64,000 nt of DNA from DAOTWP01 sp034435675. Lineage in GTDB: Bacteria > Chloroflexota > Anaerolineae > Aggregatilineales > Phototrophicaceae. Shown piece after piece: positions 18,182 to 27,137 of the stretch. The stretch covers positions 1 through 64,000 of the forward strand of contig DAOTWP010000096.1 of assembly GCA_034435675.1 (NCBI GenBank), written 5' to 3'. The notes under the pieces were generated by a model. That model saw only the letters and a program-made list of their open reading frames with translations, was not told the DNA's origin and searched no databases. Position 1 is the stretch's first letter. Each line of letters opens with the position of its first letter. The position numbers and the translations under genes were made by a program.

Positions 18182-19276
18182 TTATTCGACCAGATCGCGG
18201 GTGACATCTGCCACTTTGGCGCAGCCCGCCAGCATCATCGCCGTCTCAAATTCCTCGCGCAGCAGTTGCAGCACACGCTCCACGCCTGCCTGCCCTGCCA
18301 CCGCCAGCCCCCACAGCACCGGGCGTCCGATAAAGACCGCCTGCGCGCCCAGCGCCAGCGCCTTGAGGATGTCTGTGCCGCGCCGCACGCCGCCGTCCAG
18401 CAGCACATCGGCGCGCCCGTCTACTGCCTCGACCACGCGGGGCAGCGCGTCAATCGTCGCGGGCACGGTGTCTAACTGCCGCCCGCCATGATTGGAGACA
18501 ATCACGCCCGCCGCGCCGTGCTCCACCGCGCGTTTGGCATCGTCGGCGCGCAGCACCCCTTTGAGCAGCACCGGCAGGCGCGAATTGCTCACCAGCCAAT
18601 CCACATCCTTCCAGGTCAGGGTGGGGTCAAACAGCGAATTGGCATAGGCGACCAGCCCGGACTCGCCCTCGACTTCGCCGAGCTTGCCCATGCCCGCCGC
18701 CGTGAAATTGGCGACGGTGATGCCCGGCGGCAGGTGGAACTGGTTGCGCACATCAGCAAGGCGTTTGCCGAAGCGCGGCGTATCCACCGTCAGCGCCAGC
18801 GCCGTATACCCGGCGGCTTCGGCACGCTGCACCATTGTGCGCGTCACGCCGCGATCCTTGTAGATATACACCTGCATCCACAGGCGCATATCCGGCGACT
18901 CGGCAAATGCCGCCCGCGCTACCTCTTCCAGCGGTGTGGAGGACAGCGTGCTGAGCATCATCGGCACTGCCTGATGCGCCGCCGCGCGCGCCGTTGCCAG
19001 TTCGCCGTCGGCGTGCGCCATGCGATGAAATGCCGACGGCGCCAGCATCAGCGGCAGCGGCATGTGTTCGCCCAGCACATAGCTGGACATGTCCACTGTG
19101 GAAACATCTACCAGCGTGCGCGGCAGCAGCTTGAGGCGGTCAAAACCGGCACGGTTTTCGCGCAGGGTGATCTGCCCGTTCGCGCCGCTGGCGTAATAAT
19201 CGTAAGCCATTTTTTCAAGCTGCTCGCGGGCAGCCGCTTCAAAATCATTGACTTCAATAAGCTGTTCCAGATTCAC
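18182..19276 (-). CDS. FMN-dependent alpha-hydroxy-acid dehydrogenase/oxidase
   Basis: This 364-residue protein is the length of the glycolate oxidase / L-lactate dehydrogenase (LldD) family. It shows YDYYASGANGQITL near the N-terminus, substrate and FMN residues in PRTLVDVSTVD, the catalytic His-Arg pair in VIVSNHGGRQLD, and the FMN-phosphate site DGGVRRGTDILKALALGA. It should oxidise a 2-hydroxy acid to a 2-keto acid; whether lactate, glycolate or another substrate cannot be read. I start at GTG 19276, which has AGGAG eight bases upstream; the longer open frame lacks this. Confidence 0.9.
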   Translation of the reverse strand: MNLEQLIEVNDFEAAAREQLEKMAYDYYASGANGQITLRENRAGFDRLKLLPRTLVDVSTVDMSSYVLGEHMPLPLMLAPSAFHRMAHADGELATARAAAHQAVPMMLSTLSSTPLEEVARAAFAESPDMRLWMQVYIYKDRGVTRTMVQRAEAAGYTALALTVDTPRFGKRLADVRNQFHLPPGITVANFTAAGMGKLGEVEGESGLVAYANSLFDPTLTWKDVDWLVSNSRLPVLLKGVLRADDAKRAVEHGAAGVIVSNHGGRQLDTVPATIDALPRVVEAVDGRADVLLDGGVRRGTDILKALALGAQAVFIGRPVLWGLAVAGQAGVERVLQLLREEFETAMMLAGCAKVADVTRDLVE

Positions 19277-19337
19277 AGAGAAATCTCCTAATGGCAGCGC
19301 CTGTGAGATAAAGCCTCGCACAAACGCGGATGCGGAA

Positions 19338-19343
19338 TATAAT
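19338..19343 (+). promoter_or_regulatory. Candidate -10 box TATAAT
   Basis: A perfect TATAAT lies about 50 bp upstream of the small acidic protein gene, in the divergent spacer. No clear -35 is visible. Confidence 0.4.
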
Positions 19344-19391
19344 GGCGCAACTCGTTTACGATAACCCGGTAACGCCCACTCAGGATCAGGC

Positions 19392-19661
19392 ATGAATACT
19401 ACCTCTGCTGCGATAACTTTGCTCGAACAGGCGCTTGCCAGCACACAACAGGCGGCGCGTGTGATTGATGATCTCATCGCCCCACATGATTATCAGGATG
19501 TTGCCGCGTTGGTGACGCGCGCTGCGGCGGCAGTGCTGGAAGCGGCGGCACAGTTGATGCAGTCGCAGGATGAAGCCGCGCTGGAATCCCTGGAGACCGC
19601 CGACGATCTGCTCGATTCGGTTTATGACATCATTGATGCCGAAACCGACGAGGATGGTTAA
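19392..19661 (+). CDS. Small acidic helical protein
   Basis: The 89-residue product is almost entirely helix-forming, rich in Ala, Leu, Asp and Glu, with no Cys and an acidic C-terminus (ETADDLLDSVYDIIDAETDE). I do not recognise it. A good -10 box, an AGGATCAGG upstream of the ATG and codon use like its neighbours support a real gene. It is divergent from the hydroxy-acid oxidase and ends 77 bp from the converging BTAD regulator. Confidence 0.6.
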   Translation: MNTTSAAITLLEQALASTQQAARVIDDLIAPHDYQDVAALVTRAAAAVLEAAAQLMQSQDEAALESLETADDLLDSVYDIIDAETDEDG

Positions 19662-19738
19662 TCAAATCAACAGCGCGCTGCGCCTGCTGTCTATACGCAG
19701 GGGCAGGGCAGCAGGTTACGCGCCGCCGTGTGCCGCGC

Positions 19739-20404
19739 CTAGGCGTTGTCGGGTGGATACTGCGCTGCCAGCCGGTCACCGAGCAAACGCGCGCTGGTGT
19801 AGTCGGCGGCATGCTGGGGATTGCGCCGCAGCGCCGTGCCCAGCAGTGCCAGCCCTGCCCCAAAGGCGTTGTTTTTGAAGTAGTAATCGCTGAGGCGCAG
19901 AATGCCTTCGGTGTAGCAGGCGCGCAGACGTTCGCGGGAGTGGTGCAGCCACTGTTCAAATGCCGCGCTCCCGCCGGAAAACCCTTCGAGCAGTTCGCCG
20001 CGATACAGCGCCAGTGTCTCTGCCAGCCGGCTGGCGGCGCTGGCAGGCAAGCCGCCCCGCACCAGCCCGTAGCGGCGTGTGCTCTCGACCGCCTGCATTA
20101 ACTGCTGGCAGTCCAGTGTATACGTTCCTGGCTGCATGCCCACCGCGCTGCGATCCAGATCCAGATAGGGCGCTGCACAACCGCGCAGCAAAGCCAGCGT
20201 CATGCGCAGGTTGCCCTGTGCGCGTCTGGTTGATTGTTCGCCCCACAGCAGCGCTGCCAGCGTATCCCGGCTGAAGCGCCGCGTGCTGGATGCCAGATAC
20301 ACCAGCAGCGCGCCCGCCTTGCGTGAGTTCAAGCCTGCGACCGGCTGCTGACCGATGTGCAGTGTCAGCGCGCCTAATGCAGCGATAGACAACAGTTCTG
20401 GCAT
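19739..20404 (-). CDS. Short BTAD-type transcriptional regulator
   Basis: The 221-residue protein is an N-terminal winged helix (LSIAALGALTLHIG, then GLNSRKAGALLVYLASS) joined to a bacterial transcriptional activator domain (LALYRGELLEGFSG, FEQWLHHSRERLRACYTEGILRLSDYY). This is the N-terminal half of the large regulator at 28892-32302, without the NB-ARC ATPase and TPR parts. It should bind DNA like other SARP-type activators. The ATG at 20404 has AAAGGGA a few bases upstream. A dedicated target is not evident; zwf lies upstream on the same strand. Confidence 0.8.
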   Translation of the reverse strand: MPELLSIAALGALTLHIGQQPVAGLNSRKAGALLVYLASSTRRFSRDTLAALLWGEQSTRRAQGNLRMTLALLRGCAAPYLDLDRSAVGMQPGTYTLDCQQLMQAVESTRRYGLVRGGLPASAASRLAETLALYRGELLEGFSGGSAAFEQWLHHSRERLRACYTEGILRLSDYYFKNNAFGAGLALLGTALRRNPQHAADYTSARLLGDRLAAQYPPDNA

Positions 20405-20557
20405 GGCGCATCCCTTTCCGGGGGAAGACACCGGCTGCCTGCGCCTTTGCCGCGCTGCCGCGTGTGGGTGACTGCGCCGGTGTCCGCCGCACAGTCTGTA
20501 TGCTTCGAATGCTGCTATTATCGCATGACGTGAAGAATTTCACAAATGCGCCCGCGC

Positions 20558-22006
20558 TCAGTGGTCGCAGCAGCTCACCGACCAGTGCCGCCCGTCCAGG
20601 TCAAGCAGTTCGTCCGCCTCGACAGGTCCCCAGGTATCGCGGTCATACAGCGCCAGCGGCAGCGCCCTGTCGCTCTGCCAGCCTGCCAGCACGGGATCAA
20701 CGATTGCCCACGAACGTTCAATGCTGTCGCTGCGCGGGAACAGCCCGGCGTCACCGAGCAGCGCGTCGAGCAGCAGGCGCTCGTATGCTTCGGGAATGGC
20801 GCTGTCGCCAAAGGCATCACGGTAGTGAAATTCAAGGTTTACCGGGCGCCCTTCGCGCGCGTCGGGCAGTTTCGCCTGCACGGTCAGGTGCGCGCCTTCG
20901 TCCGGCTGAATGCAGATCGACAGCACATTGGTGCTGGTGGTGCTGCTGTGCGGCAGGTCGAACATCATCAGCGGCGGCTGCTTGAACCAGATGACGATTT
21001 CGCTGACCTTCTGCTTGAGCGCCTTGCCGCTGCGCAGGTAGAAGGGCACGCCTTCCCAGCGCCAGTTATCAATCGCCAGCTTCAGCGCGGCGTAGGTGGC
21101 AGTCTGCGACTCCGGGGCGACCCCCTCGGCGGCACGGTAGCCGCGATACTGCCCGCGCACGGTATCCGCCAGGCGAACCGGGCGGACAGCGCTGAGCAGC
21201 TTGATTTTTTCGTTGCGCACGGCTTCGGCGTCGAGTGTGTTGGGCGGCTCCATTGCCACCAGCGTCAGCAGTTGCAGCAGGTGATTCTGGAACATGTCGC
21301 GCATGACGCCGGAATGGTCGTAATAGCCCGCGCGGTGCCCCACATCCACCGCTTCCATCACGCTGATCTGCACATGGTCAATGTAGTGCCGCGTCCAGAC
21401 CGGTTCAAAGATGGCATTGGCAAAACGCAGAAAGAGCAGATTCTGCGCGGTTTCTTTGCCCAGATAGTGATCAATGCGGTAGACCTGCTGCTCGTCAAAC
21501 ACAGCGTGGACTCTGGCGTTGAGGTCGCGGGCACTGTTCAGGTCATAGCCGAAGGGCTTTTCGATGATGATGCGCCGCCAGCCGCCATTTTCTGCCGCCA
21601 TGCCCGCCGCGCCCAGGTTGGCAATCGTCGGTTCGTAGAGCGCGGGAGCCGTGGAAAGATAGTACAGGCGCTGCTCGTGATTGGTGCTGCCAGCCTGTTG
21701 GCGCAGGAATGCATCCAGCTTCGTGTAGTCATCAGAGGTAGTCGCGTCACCAGCCAGATAAAACAGACGCTGGGCGAATGCCTGCCATGTGCCAGCATCG
21801 AACGTGTCGCCGCTGAACTGCTGCGCGGCGGCGTGCAGGTGTGCCCGGAATGCGTCGTGCGACAGCGGCGAACGCGACACGCCAACAATCGTGAAGGGTT
21901 CGGGCAGGCGTTTTTTGCGGTACAGGTTGTACAGCGCGGGGATCAGCTTACGCTGGGTGAGGTCGCCGGACGCGCCAAAAATGACAATGCTGGTATGCTC
22001 AGCCAT
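20558..22006 (-). CDS. zwf: Glucose-6-phosphate dehydrogenase
   Basis: This 482-residue enzyme oxidises glucose 6-phosphate to 6-phosphogluconolactone. The dinucleotide-binding motif IFGASGDLTQRKLIPALY is at residues 9-26, EKPFG precedes the active site, and the signature RIDHYLGKE (catalytic His) is near residue 185. Downstream the substrate and structural motifs NEK(I)KLL and FYLRSGKAL are intact. It is full length. No OpcA, transaldolase or 6-phosphogluconate dehydrogenase is adjacent. It is divergent from the glycosyltransferase at 22160 across 153 bp. Confidence 0.96.
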   Translation of the reverse strand: MAEHTSIVIFGASGDLTQRKLIPALYNLYRKKRLPEPFTIVGVSRSPLSHDAFRAHLHAAAQQFSGDTFDAGTWQAFAQRLFYLAGDATTSDDYTKLDAFLRQQAGSTNHEQRLYYLSTAPALYEPTIANLGAAGMAAENGGWRRIIIEKPFGYDLNSARDLNARVHAVFDEQQVYRIDHYLGKETAQNLLFLRFANAIFEPVWTRHYIDHVQISVMEAVDVGHRAGYYDHSGVMRDMFQNHLLQLLTLVAMEPPNTLDAEAVRNEKIKLLSAVRPVRLADTVRGQYRGYRAAEGVAPESQTATYAALKLAIDNWRWEGVPFYLRSGKALKQKVSEIVIWFKQPPLMMFDLPHSSTTSTNVLSICIQPDEGAHLTVQAKLPDAREGRPVNLEFHYRDAFGDSAIPEAYERLLLDALLGDAGLFPRSDSIERSWAIVDPVLAGWQSDRALPLALYDRDTWGPVEADELLDLDGRHWSVSCCDH

Positions 22007-22159
22007 ATTCAGAAGCCCTATCGCTAGTGGTGGGTCAGCCCGTGCAGAAAAGGGCGAAGCACACCTCGCCCACGTTCAGACTATAGCGCACAAGCGTAAC
22101 GATAGCATTAAAACCCAAACCTGCTAGAATTCCGTATTATGCAAATTTCAGGATCAACG

Positions 22160-23344
22160 ATGACCGACGACAAACTGCTGGTGCTGCACGGCGTGCTGGT
22201 CTGGCTGACCCAGACGATGACCTGGCTGCACACCCAGGTGACGCACCTGCCTGCTGAGCATGTCGAAAATCATATCGTCTGCGAACGTGCCGACCACCTC
22301 GACCAGTTTGGCGTGCCCAACATCCACAGCCTTCGAGACTTGCCGCGCTGGCAGCATGGCATGGATCGCGGGCTGCGCCGGCTGGGGCTGCGGCGCTATC
22401 TGGGGTTCGAGGCGCAAATCGCCCGGTCTTATCGCTTCGCGCTGCTGCATTCGCACTTTGGCAACAAGGCGTGGGAGCAGATTCCGGTTGCCCGTGCCGC
22501 GCGCATCCCGCAAATCGTCACGTTTTACGGCTTCGACCTGACGCGCCTGCCCCACGAAAACCCCCGCTGGCAGGCACGCTACCGCGCACTGTTCGCGCAT
22601 GTGCAGGCAGCGCTGTTTGAAGGTCCATTCATGGCGCAGCGCGCTATCAACCTGGGCTGCCCGCCGGAAAAAGCGCGCGTGCAGCATCTGGGTGTGCGCG
22701 TGGACGAAATCGCCTTCAAGCCGCTGCACTGGCAGCCGGGCGAACCGCTGCGCGTGCTGCTGGCAGGCACGTTCCGCGAGAAAAAAGGCTTCCCTGACGC
22801 GCTGACGGCGCTGGGGCGTTTGCAGGCGCAGGTGCCGCTCGAAATCACCATTCTGGGCGACGCGAACGCCAGCAATGCCGAAGAGTCGGCGCAAAAAGCG
22901 CAGATGCAGGCGATCATCGCGCAGTATGGGCTGGCGGCGCATGTGCGTATGCTCGGTTATCAGCCGCACCGTGTGTTCTTCGAGCAGCTGCACGCGCATC
23001 ACCTGCTGCTTGCGCCCAGCGTGACCGCCAGCAATGGCGATACTGAGGGCGGCGCGCCGGTCAGCCTGATCGAAGCGCAGGCGGCGGGAACACCTATCGT
23101 CAGCACCACGCACTGCGACATCCCTAACGTGGTCAAACACGGCGAGACCGGGCTGCTGGCGGACGAACACGACATAGATGGGCTGGTCGTTCACTTGCAG
23201 GCGCTTGTTGGGCAGCCGGAACGACTGGCACAGATGGCGGAAGCCGGGCGGCGGCATGTCGAGCGCGAGTTCAACGCGCGTGTGCAGGGGCAGCGTTTGT
23301 ATGACGTGTATCGGGAGATTGCCAGCAAGACACCGAAATCCTGA
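22160..23344 (+). CDS. Glycosyltransferase family 4
   Basis: This 394-residue GT-B enzyme resembles the WcaL/AmsK group of exopolysaccharide glycosyltransferases. An acceptor-side region contains LLHSHFGNKAW and QIVTFYGFD; the donor side contains AGTFREKKGFPDAL and the family's nucleotide-sugar motif GAPVSLIEAQAAGTPIVST. The ATG at 22160 follows AGGA; an earlier ATG at 22139 overlaps a TATTAT box and is less likely. It opens a plus-strand glycan operon continuing to about 27.1 kb. Sugar and linkage are unknown. Confidence 0.88.
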   Translation: MTDDKLLVLHGVLVWLTQTMTWLHTQVTHLPAEHVENHIVCERADHLDQFGVPNIHSLRDLPRWQHGMDRGLRRLGLRRYLGFEAQIARSYRFALLHSHFGNKAWEQIPVARAARIPQIVTFYGFDLTRLPHENPRWQARYRALFAHVQAALFEGPFMAQRAINLGCPPEKARVQHLGVRVDEIAFKPLHWQPGEPLRVLLAGTFREKKGFPDALTALGRLQAQVPLEITILGDANASNAEESAQKAQMQAIIAQYGLAAHVRMLGYQPHRVFFEQLHAHHLLLAPSVTASNGDTEGGAPVSLIEAQAAGTPIVSTTHCDIPNVVKHGETGLLADEHDIDGLVVHLQALVGQPERLAQMAEAGRRHVEREFNARVQGQRLYDVYREIASKTPKS

Positions 23345-23385
23345 CCGCGCATTGTCAGCTCAAAGTGATTTGTGGGATCAGACTT

Positions 23386-24225
23386 ATGCTTAAAAAAATC
23401 GCCAGAAAAGTGACGGCTCGCCTGAGCAATACGCGCCCGCAGTTTGCGACCACAGATGTCCAGATTGGGCGGAATGTTCACTTTGGTGAAAATGTTGTCT
23501 TCAACTGCAAGATGGTGCGTATCGGGGATGGTACGGTGATTCATGGGGATGTTACCGTCAACAGCACCACATTTGAAATTGGCGATTACGGCACTATCTA
23601 CGATCACTGCTTTTTCCCCGGTCCGGGGCATCTGAAGATTGGGCATAATTTCTGGCTGGGCACAGCGAGCATAGTTGACTGCGCCGGGGGGACAGTGATT
23701 GGCAATAACGTCGGCATTGGGGCACAAAGCCAGCTCTGGACGCATATGAAGTATGGGGATGTGATGTATGGCAATCGTTTTTACAGCGAAAAGCCACTGA
23801 TTGTGGGCGATGATGTCTGGCTTGTTGGGCACTGTCTGGTTTCACCAGTAACAATTGGTGATCGCAGTATTGCCTTCCTCGGATCGCTGGTGACGAAGGA
23901 TATGGAAGCTGACCACACGTATGCAGGAGCGCCCGCTAAGGATGTCACCGATAAGTTTGGTCCACAATTCAAAATCACCACGATTGATGAACGGATAGCT
24001 TATCTGCAAGCGCGCTTGCAGGAATTTGCACAGCAGTATCATGCCGAGCAGTTTGTACAGCACCAGACATTGATCGCCACAACGGCAGGAGAAATGCCCG
24101 CTGCTGCGCCGGATGTCACGGTGTTTAACGTTGCGGATCGCACCTATACAAAACGGGGCACGCCCACAGAACACAAACTGATGCGCTTTCTGCTGCCCGA
24201 CGCCAAATTTATCCCCGCCCCATAA
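23386..24225 (+). CDS. Left-handed beta-helix (hexapeptide) acyltransferase
   Basis: The first ~180 of 279 residues follow the hexapeptide repeat pattern: IGRNVHFGENVVF, IGDGTVIHGDVTV, IGNNVGIGAQSQL and VGDDVWLVGHC, ending in the usual YAGAPAKDV. Such trimers transfer acetyl or other acyl groups to sugars. The C-terminal ~90 residues (ITTIDERIAYLQARLQEF onward) form a separate region I do not recognise. ATG 23386 follows GGGATC at 8 bases; GTG 23365 is the alternative. It lies 41 bp after the glycosyltransferase and probably acylates the same glycan. Confidence 0.82.
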   Translation: MLKKIARKVTARLSNTRPQFATTDVQIGRNVHFGENVVFNCKMVRIGDGTVIHGDVTVNSTTFEIGDYGTIYDHCFFPGPGHLKIGHNFWLGTASIVDCAGGTVIGNNVGIGAQSQLWTHMKYGDVMYGNRFYSEKPLIVGDDVWLVGHCLVSPVTIGDRSIAFLGSLVTKDMEADHTYAGAPAKDVTDKFGPQFKITTIDERIAYLQARLQEFAQQYHAEQFVQHQTLIATTAGEMPAAAPDVTVFNVADRTYTKRGTPTEHKLMRFLLPDAKFIPAP

Positions 24226-24271
24226 CCGGCAGCATGTTGCGCTGGCATGAATCACCTAACAGGACAACGCT

Positions 24272-24931
24272 GTGGCAAAAGACCTGAGAAACTGGCTGAC
24301 GTACCGCATTCATGACCGCGCTTTGCAGCGCCACGCCGCGCAGCATTTCAGCGGGCGGTTGATTGACATCGGCTGCGGCACAAAACCGTACAAAAGCCTG
24401 CTCGCGCCGTATATAAGCGCGCATATCGGCGTGGATCATGAAGCGACAATGCACGACAAAGCGCAGATTGACCTGTTCGGCACGGCATATGCTATCCCGG
24501 TAGACGATGCCGGCTTCGACTGCGCCATCTGCAACGCAGTGCTGGAGCATCTGGAAGAGCCGGAACAGGCGATCCGCGAGTGTTACCGGGTGCTCAAACC
24601 GGGCGGGACGGCGATCTACAGCATCCCGTTTATCTGGCATGTCCACGAAGCGCCGCGCGATTTTTACCGTTACAGCCGCTATGGCATCGAGTACCTGTTC
24701 AAAAAAGCCGGGTTCGAGATTATCACCATTGAGGCGCTGTCCGGGTTCTGGGTGACGTTCGGTGTGCTGCTGGTCTACAACCTGTACCGGCTCAAGCGTG
24801 GTCCGCTGCGGGTGATCCCAATCATTGATGCTATCGGGCTGTTGATCCAGGTCATTGCCGCCGGATTGAACCGGCTGGACAAAAGTGAGCAGTGGACGTG
24901 GATGTATCTGGCAGTGGTGAGGAAGCGCTGA
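24272..24931 (+). CDS. Class I SAM-dependent methyltransferase
   Basis: The 219-residue protein has motif I LIDIGCGTKPYKS, an acidic residue ending strand 2 in HIGVDHE, motif IV FDCAICNAVLEHLEEP and YRVLKPGGTAIYSIPF. This is the Methyltransf_11/UbiE-like pattern common in polysaccharide clusters. A hydrophobic stretch near the C-terminus (VIPIIDAIGLLIQVIAAGL) may touch the membrane. It starts with GTG after AGGA. Its stop codon is immediately followed by the flippase ATG, indicating one transcript. Likely role: methylation of a sugar or lipid-linked glycan (inference). Confidence 0.85.
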   Translation: MAKDLRNWLTYRIHDRALQRHAAQHFSGRLIDIGCGTKPYKSLLAPYISAHIGVDHEATMHDKAQIDLFGTAYAIPVDDAGFDCAICNAVLEHLEEPEQAIRECYRVLKPGGTAIYSIPFIWHVHEAPRDFYRYSRYGIEYLFKKAGFEIITIEALSGFWVTFGVLLVYNLYRLKRGPLRVIPIIDAIGLLIQVIAAGLNRLDKSEQWTWMYLAVVRKR

Positions 24932-26386
24932 ATGTCCCTGCGCCAGCAAGCCGCCAGCGGCATTAAATGGACGACGTTCTCTGCTGCGTTGACCACCTTC
25001 GCGCAGCTTGCACAGCGCGTCATTCTGGCGCGGCTGCTGCTGCCGGAGCAGTTCGGGCTGTACGGCATGCTGCTGCCGGTGATTGCCTTCGGGCAGGCGT
25101 TCGCCGATATGGGCATCAGCCAGGCGATTATTCAGCGGCAGGATGCCAGCGCAGACGAACTGAGCAGCCTTTACTGGCTGAATGTGCTTGCCGGGGCAGT
25201 TGTGTTTGTGCTGGTGCTGCTGTCCGCGCCGCTGGTGGTCGCCTATTACAACGAGCCGCGCCTGAACGATTTGTTCGCGTGGGTGGCGCTGGTGTTCATC
25301 ATCACGCCGCTGGGGCAGCAGTTCCAGATGCTGCTGCAAAAGGCGCTGCGCTTCGACACCATCGCGCGGATTGAAATTGTCAGCGTGCTGGCGGGCAGCC
25401 TGTTCAGTGTGCTGGCGGCGGCGCTGGGGGCGGGCGTGCTGGCGATTCTGTGGGGGCTGCTGCTGTCCGCGCTGCTGCGGGCGCTGGCGCTGATGCAGGT
25501 CGGCTGGCGGGATTGGCGTCCGGCGCTGCATTTTCGCCTGGGCGACACGCGCTCCTATCTGCGCTTCGGGCTGTTCCAGATGGGCGACCGCCTGCTGAAT
25601 ATGTTCGCCTCAAACATTGACTACATCATCATTGGCGGCGTACTGGGGCGGCAGGCGCTCGGCTACTATACGATGGCGTTTCAACTGGTGGTGCTGCCTT
25701 ACCAGCGGCTCAACCCGATTCTGACGCGCGTGGCGTTCCCGCTGTTCGCCAAACGGCAGCAGGATACCGCATCGCTGCGCCGGGGCTATCTGGAAATCAC
25801 CCGGCTGATTGCCTTTATGATCTTTCCGGTCATGGTTGGGCTGGCGCTAACCGCGCCGCTGGCAGTGCCGCTGCTGCTCGGCGATCAGTGGCTGCCTGCC
25901 GTGCCGGTGCTGCAAATCCTCTCCGTGCTGGGCATCATGCGCGGGCTGGCAAATCCTTTCGGCGCGGTGTATCTGGCGCTGGGCAAGGCAGAAGTTGGTT
26001 TTTACTTCAATATCGCGCTGCTGCTGGTGAACTTCATCGTCTTTCGCTGGGCAGTGCAGTACGGCATTGAGGCGCTGGCGCTGTGTTTTGTTGGCACCAA
26101 CCTGCTGTTTCTGGGCGTCACCTGGGCATGGCTCTACCGGCTGATCGCGCTGCCGCTGCTGGCGTACCTGCGGCAGCTCTGGCTGCCCGCGCTGTGTGCG
26201 GTGGGCATGGCGCTGGCGGTGCTGGCGGCAGACCTGCTGCTGCGCCCGCTGCTGCCTGCACCGCTGCTGCTGGCGCTGCTGGTGCTGGTTGGCGCAGGGG
26301 TTTACGCGGCGCTGGGCTGGTGGCGCGCGGGTGGGTACTTCCGCGAACTGCTGCGGCTGCTGCGTGGCAGGGGGGCGGCGGCATGA
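24932..26386 (+). CDS. Polysaccharide flippase, WzxC/MOP superfamily
   Basis: The 484-residue multispan protein has the Wzx/MATE signature at the N-terminus (KWTTFSAALTTFAQLAQRVILARLLLPEQFGLYG) and about 14 hydrophobic helices. It should move undecaprenyl-linked glycan across the membrane. It begins directly after the methyltransferase stop and its own stop overlaps the next ATG (ATGA), so three genes are tightly coupled. A second flippase is at 40800-42134 in the minus-strand cluster, which suggests two separate glycan products. Confidence 0.9.
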   Translation: MSLRQQAASGIKWTTFSAALTTFAQLAQRVILARLLLPEQFGLYGMLLPVIAFGQAFADMGISQAIIQRQDASADELSSLYWLNVLAGAVVFVLVLLSAPLVVAYYNEPRLNDLFAWVALVFIITPLGQQFQMLLQKALRFDTIARIEIVSVLAGSLFSVLAAALGAGVLAILWGLLLSALLRALALMQVGWRDWRPALHFRLGDTRSYLRFGLFQMGDRLLNMFASNIDYIIIGGVLGRQALGYYTMAFQLVVLPYQRLNPILTRVAFPLFAKRQQDTASLRRGYLEITRLIAFMIFPVMVGLALTAPLAVPLLLGDQWLPAVPVLQILSVLGIMRGLANPFGAVYLALGKAEVGFYFNIALLLVNFIVFRWAVQYGIEALALCFVGTNLLFLGVTWAWLYRLIALPLLAYLRQLWLPALCAVGMALAVLAADLLLRPLLPAPLLLALLVLVGAGVYAALGWWRAGGYFRELLRLLRGRGAAA

Positions 26387-27081
26387 GCGCGGGCATCGGC
26401 ACGCTGGCGGAAAAATCGCTGCACGCAGCGCTCAAGCAGTGGTACGCCCAGCCTGGCGACCAGTTCGAGGTGCGGGTGGGGCGGCGGGTGGTGGACATCG
26501 TGCGCGATGCGCTGCTGATCGAAATCCAGACCGGCAACTTCGGCGCGATCCGCCGCAAATTGGCAGCGCTGACCGCCGAGCATCCCGTGCGGCTGGTGCA
26601 TCCCATCGCGGCGCGGCGCTTCGTCGTGCGGCTGGACGCCGATGGGCGCGAAGCCACACGGCGCAAATCGCCCAAACGCGGCACGATTTACGACCTGTTC
26701 GCGGAACTGGTGCGCTGCCCGGCACTGCCGCTGCTGCCCAACTTCACGCTGGAGGTGCTGCTGGTGCAGGAAGAAGTGCTGCTGCGCGACGACGGCGCGG
26801 GAAGCTGGCGGCGCAAGGGCTGGAGCGTGGCAGACCGGCGGTTGATCGGCGTGGACGCGCGGCATGTGTTCGCCGTACCGGGCGATTACACGGCGCTGCT
26901 GCCGCCCGATTTGCCCGACGTGTTCGGCACCTTCGACGTTGCCGAAGGCTTGAAGCTGCCGCGCCGCACGGCACAGCAGATGGTCTACTGCCTGCGCGCA
27001 ATGGGCGCGCTGACGCTGACCGGCAAGGATGGCAAAGCGCTGCTCTACCGCCGGACGCCCCCGAATGCATCCGCTGAATAG
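26383..27081 (+). CDS. Unrecognised protein with PD-(D/E)XK-like core
   Basis: This 232-residue protein is not from a family I can name. Near residues 25-65 it has VRVGRRVVDIVRDALLIEIQ and then TGNFGAIRRKLAAL: an Asp, a hydrophobic strand and E-x-Q, followed by a helix. This resembles PD-(D/E)XK nuclease cores, with Q where Lys is usual. The middle has RRKSPKRGTIYDLFAELV; the C-terminus (LPRRTAQQMVYCLRAMGAL) looks like a winged helix. Translation is coupled to the flippase through ATGA. A link to glycan synthesis is not obvious, so the pairing may be accidental or regulatory. A nuclease role is inference only. Confidence 0.7.
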   Translation: MSAGIGTLAEKSLHAALKQWYAQPGDQFEVRVGRRVVDIVRDALLIEIQTGNFGAIRRKLAALTAEHPVRLVHPIAARRFVVRLDADGREATRRKSPKRGTIYDLFAELVRCPALPLLPNFTLEVLLVQEEVLLRDDGAGSWRRKGWSVADRRLIGVDARHVFAVPGDYTALLPPDLPDVFGTFDVAEGLKLPRRTAQQMVYCLRAMGALTLTGKDGKALLYRRTPPNASAE

Positions 27082-27137
27082 TGCCACTGCTATAATCTGT
27101 AGCTGAACAATAGACGGCGGGAATAGGAACAGCCCTA

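Noticed and set aside
20546..22027. 493-codon plus-strand frame over zwf
   Set aside because: zwf on the minus strand has full family motifs over the whole span; the other frame shows none.
24209..25531. 440-codon minus-strand frame over the methyltransferase and flippase
   Set aside because: Gln/Arg/His-rich composition typical of a GC-rich shadow frame; both plus-strand genes are clear.
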